The translations under genes were made by a program, and so were the position numbers. This document shows positions 16,988 through 24,592 of a DNA stretch of 64,000 bases, piece after piece; the stretch's first letter is position 1; each line of letters starts with the position of its first letter. Under the pieces are notes generated by a model that saw only the letters and a list, made by a program, of their open reading frames with translations, was not told the origin of the DNA and did no database searches. The stretch is taken from NCBI GenBank assembly GCA_046485045.1, contig JAWOHT010000007.1:9133-73132 (forward strand). Reading direction: 5' to 3'. The DNA comes from JAFGPL01 sp046485045 (GTDB taxonomy: Bacteria; Bacteroidota; Bacteroidia; Bacteroidales; UBA10428).

Positions 16988-19900
16988 TTATGAAGTGCTT
17001 TCTGTATTTACAGTTCCCTGATCAAGAGGCAATGTGAACGAAAAGGTACTTCCTTTTCCAACCTCACTTAGCACGGAGATAACACCCCCATTTTTTTCAA
17101 CAAATTCTTTGCAAAGTATAAGTCCAAGGCCAGATCCCCTTTCATCATTTGTTCCCGGTCTCGATTCATTATACTCTGTAGAAAACAGGTGATCAAGGAA
17201 TTTTTTTTCCATTCCTATTCCGTTATCGGTTACCGAAATCTTTGCATGTTTTTTCTCTTTTACTGTTAAAACTTCCACTACCCCACCCTCAAGAGAGAAC
17301 TTAATTGCATTGGTTATCAGGTTTCTCATAATTGTATTTACCATTTCGTAATCAGCAAATACATATTCAACACCAGATTCCTTAAAAATAATATCAACAC
17401 CCTTTTTGCGGGCTATTTCATGATAAAGCTTCAGGTTATCTGTAACAAGTTTATGAGTATTGATTAATTCCGGTGTAAAACTAATCTTATTGATCTGAGA
17501 TGCGGCCCACTTCAATAGGTTCTCAAGCAGGTTATATACTTTATTAGTCGAAGTATAAATATAACCGGCGATATTCTTCTTCTGAATTTCATCCATTTTT
17601 TCAAAATCGTTGAGCAAAATATCAGAAAATCCAAGAATATTATTGAAAGGACCACGCAGATCGTGAGCAATAATTGAAAACAATTTGTCTTTTCCTGAAT
17701 TGAGTACCTTTAGCTCTTCGTTTGCATTCGCCAGACTGGTAGATTGTTCTTCAATCTGCTGCTGTCTTTCTTCAAGCAAAGCATTGGTATTGTTCAGGTC
17801 TGTTGTTTGGGCTTTCAGTAATTTATTAATTTCTTTTAGTTGTCTGGTGCTTTCATCGACTTTTTGACTAAGGAGATTCTTTTGTTTTCTCAATTGAGCT
17901 GTACGGTACAGGTAAATAAAGATGAATGAACCCGATATAAAAAGAACACACAGTGTGTAAAACCACCAGGTCCTATACCAGGGGGGAAGAATTCTTAAAT
18001 AAATTGAGGCGCCTTCGTAATTCCATAATCCATCGTTGTTAGATGCCCTTACCCTAAAAGTATATTTGCCCGGGTTAAGATTGGTGTAGCTTGCTTCACG
18101 CCTGTTCCCTGACCGGTTCCATTTTGGGTCAAAGCCCTCCAGCATATATTCATATTGGTTTTTGTCGGCATGTATCAAATTGAGGGCAAGAAATTCAAAG
18201 GTGATGATACTTTGCATGTATTTCAGAATCAAAGTGTCGGTATAGCTTATGTGTTTTTGCAAAATTGAATTGGGAGAATAATCTGTTACCTCTTCATAAA
18301 AAAGCTTGATCCCTGAAATGATCACTTTGGGTATGGTTTTATTAATTTTAAGACTGTCGGGGTTGAAATAGTTAACCCCTTTGATATTTCCGAAAAATAA
18401 TACGTTTTCATTGTTTTTATAGGCAGCACGAACATTGAATTCACCGGCAAACAAACCGTCATTTTTATCAAACTCAAGACTTTTACCTGACTTAAGATTG
18501 AACCATACCAGCCCTTTCAAGGTAGACACCCAAATATTGCCCTCTCTGTCGTCGAGAATAGCACAAATATGGTTGCAAGACGAATTAAGATTAATCCTCT
18601 TAAAAGCATTGGTATTTTTATCATAGAAATTCAGGCCGTTGGTGGTACCGATCCATATGTTTTTATCCTTATCCTGATAGAGAGATAATACTTCATTGCC
18701 GGTAAGTGAGCTAGTATCATTTTCATCAGAAATGTAATTTTCAAACAGTTTTTCATCTTTTTTAAGACGGTTAAGCCCCCATACAGTGGCTACCCAAATA
18801 TTGTCTTCATGGTCGCATAATACCTGATAGGCCCAGTCATTTGAGAGGTTGTTTTTTGAAGCATTGAAATGACTGAACTTTCTGTCTTTTTTATTAAACT
18901 TGTCTACGCCTTTGCCATGAACAGCGAGCCACAGGTTTCCTTTGCTGTCTTCTGCGACAGACCTTACATCATTGCAAGCAATTGAACCTGAATCTCCAGG
19001 CACGTGGGTAAATGAGAAAAACCTGGAAGTAGTAGGGTCAAAATACTGCAATCCCCCGAAATAGGTACCTGCCCACATTACATCCTCACTGTCTCTGAAG
19101 ATGGTATAAACCGAACCTCTTCCAAACGATTGCTTATCAGACGGATCGTTGTAATAAGTAATTTTCTCATGCAGAAGTCCGTTAATTACATCCACTCCAT
19201 TGTTGTACATGCCCAGCCAAAGGTTTCCCTGTATATCTTCACTAATCGCAGAAATATTTTCGTTTGAAGGTATCGAGTATTCACTGGAATTTGCACCAGA
19301 ACCATAAAATCCCCTTGGAATATAGCTTATCCCAACCCCTCCGGGTGAATGAAGCGTCCAGTAGTTGCCCTGCCTGTCTTGAAATATGGATACTGCAGTT
19401 TTTTTTATAGAAAAAGGATCTGTCTCATTAAAATAATACCCAAAAAATGAATCAGTACTTTCATCATATAGTTTGATACCTGTTAAGTCGCATTGCCATA
19501 GATAATTGTTCTTGTCAAGATACATAGACCTGCCAAAACTTTCGTATGATTCACCGAAAGGATACCTTTTAATTATCTTATTATTCAGGTTCAGGCTATT
19601 AATACCTCCACCCAAGGTTGTCATCCACAATATTCCATCGCGCAATGCCAACGAAACAATATTATTATTGCTCAGTGAGTTTGTATTATTATTATCTGCA
19701 ATATATCTAATAAGGCTTTTATTGAGGATGTTATAGCAAAACAACCCTCCCTCGTCACCGGTACCTATCCATAAATTATTTTGCAGGTCGAACAAAAAAG
19801 TTTTAATAAAATAGGATTCCAACGAGATGATTTCCGAAAACATATTCCGGGCCTCATTAAAAATATAAATTTTGTTTTCTGCTGCAACATAAAGATTTTT

Positions 19901-20317
19901 ATGCCGGTCTTCGTTGATATATTTAATGTAAAGGCATTCAAGACCAGAGGAGTCATCTGTGGAGGCTACCCTGGTGAAAGAGTCATAAAGCGGATTATAA
20001 ATGCACAATCCAAATCCGCTGCCTATCCATAATCTTCCCTTACTATCGGTGAAAAGGTTAAAGATATTATTGCTAACAAGGGAGTTTATATCATTCTGTT
20101 TTTTCTTATATACTTTAAAATCATACCCGTTAAACCGGTTCAGTCCATTGGTGGTCCCGATCCAGATATACCCGAGGGTGTCCTGTGCAATAGAGGTCGT
20201 AAAACTCCCGGACAGGTTGTTTTCATTAGGAAGGGAATAAAATTTCAGGTCATGCACCTGGGGGTATGAAGACTTAAAAAACATTATCAAACCTAACAGC
20301 AGAAGTTTCCTTTTCAT
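16988..20317 (-). CDS. Propeller/Y_Y_Y sensor histidine kinase
   Basis: A 1109-residue inner-membrane sensor. After a signal peptide there are many two-component-regulator-propeller repeats (forms of DxxGxxWIGTxxGLxRF, residues about 30-690), then a Y_Y_Y domain (NQYEYMLEGFDPKWNRSG, about 715-790), a transmembrane helix (about 800-820), a coiled coil, and a kinase core: H box FSIIAHDLRGPFNNILGF, N box NLITNAIKF, and glycine boxes DNGIGM and GSGLGLILC. It ends without receiver or AraC-type output domains, unlike classical hybrid sensors of Bacteroidota, so the response regulator must be elsewhere. No polysaccharide-utilisation gene is nearby, so the ligand is unknown. Confidence 0.93.
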   Translation of the reverse strand: MKRKLLLLGLIMFFKSSYPQVHDLKFYSLPNENNLSGSFTTSIAQDTLGYIWIGTTNGLNRFNGYDFKVYKKKQNDINSLVSNNIFNLFTDSKGRLWIGSGFGLCIYNPLYDSFTRVASTDDSSGLECLYIKYINEDRHKNLYVAAENKIYIFNEARNMFSEIISLESYFIKTFLFDLQNNLWIGTGDEGGLFCYNILNKSLIRYIADNNNTNSLSNNNIVSLALRDGILWMTTLGGGINSLNLNNKIIKRYPFGESYESFGRSMYLDKNNYLWQCDLTGIKLYDESTDSFFGYYFNETDPFSIKKTAVSIFQDRQGNYWTLHSPGGVGISYIPRGFYGSGANSSEYSIPSNENISAISEDIQGNLWLGMYNNGVDVINGLLHEKITYYNDPSDKQSFGRGSVYTIFRDSEDVMWAGTYFGGLQYFDPTTSRFFSFTHVPGDSGSIACNDVRSVAEDSKGNLWLAVHGKGVDKFNKKDRKFSHFNASKNNLSNDWAYQVLCDHEDNIWVATVWGLNRLKKDEKLFENYISDENDTSSLTGNEVLSLYQDKDKNIWIGTTNGLNFYDKNTNAFKRINLNSSCNHICAILDDREGNIWVSTLKGLVWFNLKSGKSLEFDKNDGLFAGEFNVRAAYKNNENVLFFGNIKGVNYFNPDSLKINKTIPKVIISGIKLFYEEVTDYSPNSILQKHISYTDTLILKYMQSIITFEFLALNLIHADKNQYEYMLEGFDPKWNRSGNRREASYTNLNPGKYTFRVRASNNDGLWNYEGASIYLRILPPWYRTWWFYTLCVLFISGSFIFIYLYRTAQLRKQKNLLSQKVDESTRQLKEINKLLKAQTTDLNNTNALLEERQQQIEEQSTSLANANEELKVLNSGKDKLFSIIAHDLRGPFNNILGFSDILLNDFEKMDEIQKKNIAGYIYTSTNKVYNLLENLLKWAASQINKISFTPELINTHKLVTDNLKLYHEIARKKGVDIIFKESGVEYVFADYEMVNTIMRNLITNAIKFSLEGGVVEVLTVKEKKHAKISVTDNGIGMEKKFLDHLFSTEYNESRPGTNDERGSGLGLILCKEFVEKNGGVISVLSEVGKGSTFSFTLPLDQGTVNTESTS

Positions 20318-20638
20318 TGTTATAATTTACGAAAAAACCGGGTAATGGTTATAAGAAAAGGTAATAAATTACGCTTGTGAGATATAAAAATCATCTCTTA
20401 AAAAAAGAAAACAGCCGGCCTGTAAGCCGGATTTTGTTTCCCGAAAAAATCGGGACTTCTATCATTTATCTGCGCGATCTACCCCTCCCGGCTTCTGGTA
20501 AACAGTATCAAAGCGGGCCGCTTTGTATTTCCTGCAAGCAGGAAAAACCGGGATGTACATGATCTTGCAGCCCATCAGGCAGACAGCTTCTGGTGTCACC
20601 ACCAGAACCGGTGAGCTCTTACCTCACCTTCTCACCCT

Positions 20639-20670
20639 TGTTCGCCGGAACTTTTGCGAAGGCGAACCCT
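20639..20670. repeat. Palindromic repeat copy 2 inside RNase P RNA
   Basis: GTTCGCC (20640-20646) and GGCGAAC (20661-20667) form a hairpin stem. The 32-base element matches the copy at 20773-20804 at 29 of 32 positions. By its place before GGTGAGGTAAGAGC it would form helix P12. Confidence 0.8.
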
Positions 20671-20772
20671 CGAAAAACCGGCGGACGGTCATTCTCTTCT
20701 CCGCTTCTATGCCTTCACAGACATCTTCTTTTCAGAAGGACGGCACCCTGTGCTGTCCGGACTTTCCTCCCC

Positions 20773-20804
20773 TGTTCGCCGAAGCTTTAGCGAAGGCGAA
20801 CCCT
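20773..20804. repeat. Palindromic repeat copy 1 inside RNase P RNA
   Basis: GTTCGCC (20774-20780) and GGCGAAC (20795-20801) form the stem. Position is just upstream (in the RNA) of GAGGAAAGTCCGGAC, so it would form helix P3. It differs from the other copy at three positions only. Confidence 0.8.
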
Positions 20805-20877
20805 GCCAGTTCGACTAACAGGAGCGATAGAACGGCCTGCTGTTTTCATTCTTCAATATTTTAATGCCGGCAGGTTA

Positions 20878-21924
20878 TCAAATTAAATATACCATTGTTG
20901 CACCATAGCCATACTCCTTGAATGAGGCATCCTGGTATCTCAGGTCAGGATATTTCTCGTCGAGTGATTTAAGTACCTCAAATTTTAGCTTTCCGTTGCC
21001 AATGCCATGAATGAAGACCATTTTTTGTACTTTGTTCACGATGCCTTCCTCCAAGGCAGCATAAAACCTGTTCATTTGCATGGTCAGGATTTCACCGGCA
21101 CTCATGCCTTCATAATTTTCAAAGATCGTTTCTATATGCAGGTCAACTTCTATAATATCTTTCTGCTTTTCCTGTACCTTGAGTTTTTCAACCGGTGCAA
21201 CATTTTTTTCTGTCATGGCCCGGGCAAGCTGTTCTGCAATGGTTTGATCTATTTTAGCACTTTCATTCCCTGAAACAAAAAATATAAGCGCTTTTTCATC
21301 AAAATAATCATTCTCCTTGTAAGTGCTTTCTTTATAAAATCTTATGTCAGCCAAAGATACAACAATATCTGCAGGCGATTGCGGTAAATATTTTCCTTTT
21401 CCAAGAAAAATAGCCTGAAAATGTACATTTTTCATTTTACCTAAATCAGACTGGTTAAAAGAGGCAATTGAAATTTTCGTGTCAGCCTCAAGAAAACCAG
21501 ACCTGATGTAATTCAATGACAAATTTTCCTGAACACCTACTAAATAAGACAGTGCATATCCACCATCGTTTATAATATACAGGTCTATGTCACTTATTCC
21601 GGCATTGTGCTGATCGGTTGGCACAAAGCCCAGTGCGATGGTTTTTGGTGTGTTTTTGGGTACATTCAGGGGCAACAATGATTCCAAACCGGCCTTGCTT
21701 CTACTCTTTATACTTTTTTGCCGCACAAGGTCTTTATTATGTATATGATTTTCCCTTTCATAATCTGCACTGCTGCCAGATTTAATCAGTTCGCCGGCAG
21801 CCACAGGAATTTCAAAACCATCTCCGGTAAGCACCTTTACCTGCTTATCATCAATAATTTCAGATACCACACCCCCACCCGGATCATTCAGAAACTTTAC
21901 TCTATCTCCTGTTTTAAATTTCAT
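20878..21924 (-). CDS. DUF2027 / Smr-domain protein
   Basis: A 348-residue protein found in Bacteroidota. The amino-terminal 60 residues (GDRVKFLNDPGGGVVSEI) resemble the small barrel seen in MutS2-type proteins, the centre is the DUF2027 region (ALGFVPTDQHNAGISDIDLYIINDGGY), and the last 85 residues are an Smr domain with DLHIETIF and the motif FIHGIGNGKLKFEVL. Smr domains cut or bind nucleic acids in MutS2 and in ribosome-rescue nucleases; whether this one is active is unknown. It is divergent from the QueA-like gene, with both promoter boxes in the 59-base gap. Confidence 0.85.
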   Translation of the reverse strand: MKFKTGDRVKFLNDPGGGVVSEIIDDKQVKVLTGDGFEIPVAAGELIKSGSSADYERENHIHNKDLVRQKSIKSRSKAGLESLLPLNVPKNTPKTIALGFVPTDQHNAGISDIDLYIINDGGYALSYLVGVQENLSLNYIRSGFLEADTKISIASFNQSDLGKMKNVHFQAIFLGKGKYLPQSPADIVVSLADIRFYKESTYKENDYFDEKALIFFVSGNESAKIDQTIAEQLARAMTEKNVAPVEKLKVQEKQKDIIEVDLHIETIFENYEGMSAGEILTMQMNRFYAALEEGIVNKVQKMVFIHGIGNGKLKFEVLKSLDEKYPDLRYQDASFKEYGYGATMVYLI

Positions 21925-21945
21925 CTGTGAAAATTTTTATCCGTG

Positions 21946-21953
21946 CAAAATTA
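21946..21953 (-). promoter_or_regulatory. Candidate -7 box (TAATTTTG) for the Smr-domain gene
   Basis: TAATTTTG on the minus strand fits TAnnTTTG and is 22 bases before the start at 21924. Only two bases separate it from the opposing box at 21956. Confidence 0.5.
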
Positions 21954-21955
21954 GT

Positions 21956-21963
21956 TATTTTTG
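21956..21963 (+). promoter_or_regulatory. Candidate -7 box (TATTTTTG) for the QueA-like gene
   Basis: TATTTTTG fits TAnnTTTG and lies 21 bases before the ATG at 21984, supporting that start rather than the in-frame codon at 21927. Confidence 0.5.
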
Positions 21964-21983
21964 TGCTCCTTTTTATACCGGCA

Positions 21984-23219
21984 ATGCTTAAATTACCAAA
22001 TAGAATAGCAATCAGCGATTATTATTACAAGTTGCCTGAGGAAAAGATTGCCAAATATCCGGTTCCTGAAAGAGACATGTCAAAACTACTTGTCTACAGG
22101 TCAGCGAATGGGATAAAACAGGACAATTTTTTGCATATTGGCCAATACCTCCCCGCAGGTTGTTTACTTGTATTCAACAATACCAAAGTCATTTATGCCC
22201 GTTTGTACTTCAGAAAAGTCACCGGTGCTACCATTGAACTATTCTGCCTGAGGCCGGTTGAACCGGCAGATTATACGCTGATGTTCCAGACAACCGGATG
22301 CTGTGTATGGGAGTGCATGGCAGGAAATGTAAAAAGGTGGAAATCGGGGCCGCTGGTTATGGAACTTGACATTAATGGGCAAAAGACGATATTAACTGCA
22401 TCAAAAAAAGGAAAAGCAGGGGCTGATGGTTCCCTGTATATCGAATTCGTCTGGGATAATTGCAATGTTTCATTTGCTGAGATACTTGAGCATGCAGGGA
22501 ATATTCCCATACCTCCTTATCTTAACCGTAAGGCTGAGAAGTCAGATTTAACCGGTTATCAAACCGTTTACTCCAGGATACAGGGATCGGTGGCTGCCCC
22601 GACAGCAGGACTTCATTTCACCGAAAGGGTTTTTACATCGTTGAAAAAGCAGCACATTAAAACCGGAGAATTAACATTGCATGTCGGCGCCGGAACTTTT
22701 CAGCCTGTTAAAGACGAAGAGGTTCAAAACCATGTAATGCACGAAGAAGAGGTTTCTGTAACGGTCGCGATGTTGGATTTAATAATAGAATATAATGAAA
22801 ATACTATTGCTGTTGGCACCACCAGCGCACGTGCACTGGAAAGCCTTTACTGGCTTGGGGTTAAAATAAACATGGGTTATAAGCCTGAAAATGAAGTGCT
22901 TTATCTCGGGCAATGGGAGTGTTACCAGATGAAAGGAAATCTTTCTTCTTCAGAATCATTGGTTGTTATTAAGCAATGGATGCAAAAACAGCATGTTACA
23001 CAATTGAAATTTATTACAGGTATTATCATTGTGCCTGGCTATCAATTCGCGATTGTAAAAAAAGGAATGATCACCAATTTTCATCAACCGGGAAGTACTT
23101 TACTGTTGCTTATTGCTGCCTTTACAGGTGAAGCATGGAAGGAAATATATTCATATGCACTTAACAACGATTTCAAGCTTCTTAGTTACGGGGATAGCTC
23201 ACTATTGCTTGCCGAATGA
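21984..23219 (+). CDS. queA: QueA-like S-adenosylmethionine:tRNA ribosyltransferase-isomerase
   Basis: QueA moves the ribosyl part of S-adenosylmethionine onto a queuosine precursor in tRNA. The 411-residue product keeps family blocks: ISDYYYKLPEEKIAKYPVPERDMSKLLVY at the start, CLLVFNNTKVIYARL, then QGSVAAPTAGLHFTERV (about residue 200), LTLHVGAGTFQPVKDEEV and AVGTTSARALESLYW, and near the end TNFHQPGSTLLLLIAAFTG. It is longer and more divergent than the usual 345-residue enzyme and may be the second QueA paralogue common in Bacteroidota. The start at 21984 is supported by family length and promoter position. Confidence 0.85.
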   Translation: MLKLPNRIAISDYYYKLPEEKIAKYPVPERDMSKLLVYRSANGIKQDNFLHIGQYLPAGCLLVFNNTKVIYARLYFRKVTGATIELFCLRPVEPADYTLMFQTTGCCVWECMAGNVKRWKSGPLVMELDINGQKTILTASKKGKAGADGSLYIEFVWDNCNVSFAEILEHAGNIPIPPYLNRKAEKSDLTGYQTVYSRIQGSVAAPTAGLHFTERVFTSLKKQHIKTGELTLHVGAGTFQPVKDEEVQNHVMHEEEVSVTVAMLDLIIEYNENTIAVGTTSARALESLYWLGVKINMGYKPENEVLYLGQWECYQMKGNLSSSESLVVIKQWMQKQHVTQLKFITGIIIVPGYQFAIVKKGMITNFHQPGSTLLLLIAAFTGEAWKEIYSYALNNDFKLLSYGDSSLLLAE

Positions 23220-23269
23220 TGCCCTCTCATGAAGAATAATAAGCCAAATGACAGAATAATTTTACCAAT

Positions 23270-24349
23270 TCACCCCCCGAAACTGTAATACGACTGGCAG
23301 GCGCCTTCGCCTGAGACCATACATGCACCTATAGGATTAGAAGGGGTGCATACCTTGCCGAACAATTTACAATCAACGGGGAGTTTCGTTCCTTTCAGCA
23401 CCTCGCCACAGATACAGCCATGGGGTTCTATGGTTGGCTCAACCTCAACCTGCACCTGTTTTTCGGCATCGAAAGCCTGAAAAGCGTGCCTGAGGCCAAG
23501 ACCGCTTTTTTTAAGCACCCCCAGCCCACGCCACCAGTCATCGCGCGTTTCAAACACCTCTTTCACCAGTTTCTGTGCTTTGGTATTGCCCTGTTCGGTG
23601 ACCACCCTCCGGTACTGGATTTCAATTTTATGTTTACCTTTCTCTATCTGGTCTACAAGCATGTATATAGATTGTAGCAGGTCTGTCGGTTCAAAACCAG
23701 ATATTACCACCGAAATTTTATGTTTTTCCAGCAGGCTTTTATACATGGCGGTGCCGGCAACGGCAGTTACATGCCCGGGGCCAATGTAGCCGTCAATTTT
23801 CACTCCCTCTACAATCAGCGCAGTCATGGCAGGAGGCATGAGCTTATGGCCGCTGTAAAGAAAAAAATTAAGAAGCCTGAGCTTCTCTGCTTCCTTAATA
23901 GCTACAGCACTTGAAGGGGTAGTTGTTTCAAAGCCTATTCCGGGAAATACAACTTTTTTTTGCGGATTTGCCTTTGCCACCTCAATAGCGTCAAGCACAG
24001 AGTAAATGATTCTTATATCGGCGCCCCCGGCTTTTTCTTCAGCCAGCGCAGATGTAGAACCGGGAACACGCATCAGGTCACCGTATGTGGTGATGATAAC
24101 ATCCTGAAGCCTTGACATGGCAATGCACCTGTCAATATAATTGCGGGAGGTAACGCATACCGGGCAGCCGGGGCCTGAAAGCAGCCTGATGGTAGCAGGC
24201 AGCAGTGTATGAATACCAAAACGCCGGATAGCCATGGTATGTCCTCCGCAAACTTCCATTATAGTGACAGGGGTTTTAGATATTTGCTTTATCTTTTCTG
24301 AAAGTTCAATAACAAGCGATCTGTTCCTGTACTCGTCTACGAATTTCAT
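23270..24349 (-). CDS. hypD: HypD, NiFe hydrogenase maturation factor
   Basis: HypD is the iron-sulfur protein that, with HypC, assembles the Fe(CN)2CO unit of [NiFe] hydrogenases. The 359-residue protein has the family cysteine motifs: GPGCPVCVTS (about residue 75), GFETTTPSSAVA (about 145), and the carboxy-terminal cluster EPHGCICGEVLKG, CKLFGKVCTPSNPIGACMVSGEGAC. The length is typical. The gene overlaps hypC by four bases, and hypF lies just upstream, so the order of transcription is hypF-hypC-hypD. The matching hydrogenase is encoded at 31867-36425. Confidence 0.97.
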   Translation of the reverse strand: MKFVDEYRNRSLVIELSEKIKQISKTPVTIMEVCGGHTMAIRRFGIHTLLPATIRLLSGPGCPVCVTSRNYIDRCIAMSRLQDVIITTYGDLMRVPGSTSALAEEKAGGADIRIIYSVLDAIEVAKANPQKKVVFPGIGFETTTPSSAVAIKEAEKLRLLNFFLYSGHKLMPPAMTALIVEGVKIDGYIGPGHVTAVAGTAMYKSLLEKHKISVVISGFEPTDLLQSIYMLVDQIEKGKHKIEIQYRRVVTEQGNTKAQKLVKEVFETRDDWWRGLGVLKKSGLGLRHAFQAFDAEKQVQVEVEPTIEPHGCICGEVLKGTKLPVDCKLFGKVCTPSNPIGACMVSGEGACQSYYSFGG

Positions 24350-24591
24350 ACATCTCCTCCTTTGAACCCCTGATTTTCGGAATTTTTTAATTCTTCAAGA
24401 AGCTTAAGGGTTTCGAGCGCTTCTTCTTCGCTTATTTTCTGCAGGGCAAAACCTGTGTGGATCAATACGTAGTCCCCCACCCTTACATCGTCAACCAGGT
24501 GAAGGCCGGCATTCACAATAGCACCTCCCACGGAGGCTTTGGCAATATTGCCATTGATTTCCAATATTTTTCCCGGTATACCTAAACACAT
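24346..24591 (-). CDS. hypC: HypC, hydrogenase maturation chaperone
   Basis: HypC carries the iron unit to the large subunit of the hydrogenase and works in a complex with HypD. The 81-residue protein begins with MCLGIPGKILEI; the cysteine at position 2 is the essential residue of the family. It continues with VRVGDYVLIHTGFALQKISEEEA, also standard. It sits one base after hypF and overlaps hypD, so the three are co-transcribed. Confidence 0.97.
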   Translation of the reverse strand: MCLGIPGKILEINGNIAKASVGGAIVNAGLHLVDDVRVGDYVLIHTGFALQKISEEEALETLKLLEELKNSENQGFKGGDV

Positions 24592-24592
24592 A

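Larger units (their letters stand above)
20407..20847 (-). ncRNA. rnpB: RNase P RNA (class A)
   Basis: On the minus strand the sequence has the universal core of bacterial RNase P RNA: GGGGAGGAAAGTCCGGAC near the start, GGTGAGGTAAGAGCTCACC in the middle, and AAAATCCGGCTTACAGGCCGG at the end. The ends pair as helix P1 (GAAAACAGC with GCTGTTTTC), which sets the limits to within a few bases. This RNA is the catalytic part of the enzyme that trims tRNA 5' ends. Two peripheral helices carry nearly identical 32-base palindromes, described separately. The gene lies between a sensor kinase and an Smr-domain protein. Confidence 0.95.

Noticed and set aside
20523..20864. Plus-strand frames of 113 and 65 codons in the RNase P RNA region
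   Set aside because: They run through conserved structural RNA sequence on the opposite strand and have no protein character.
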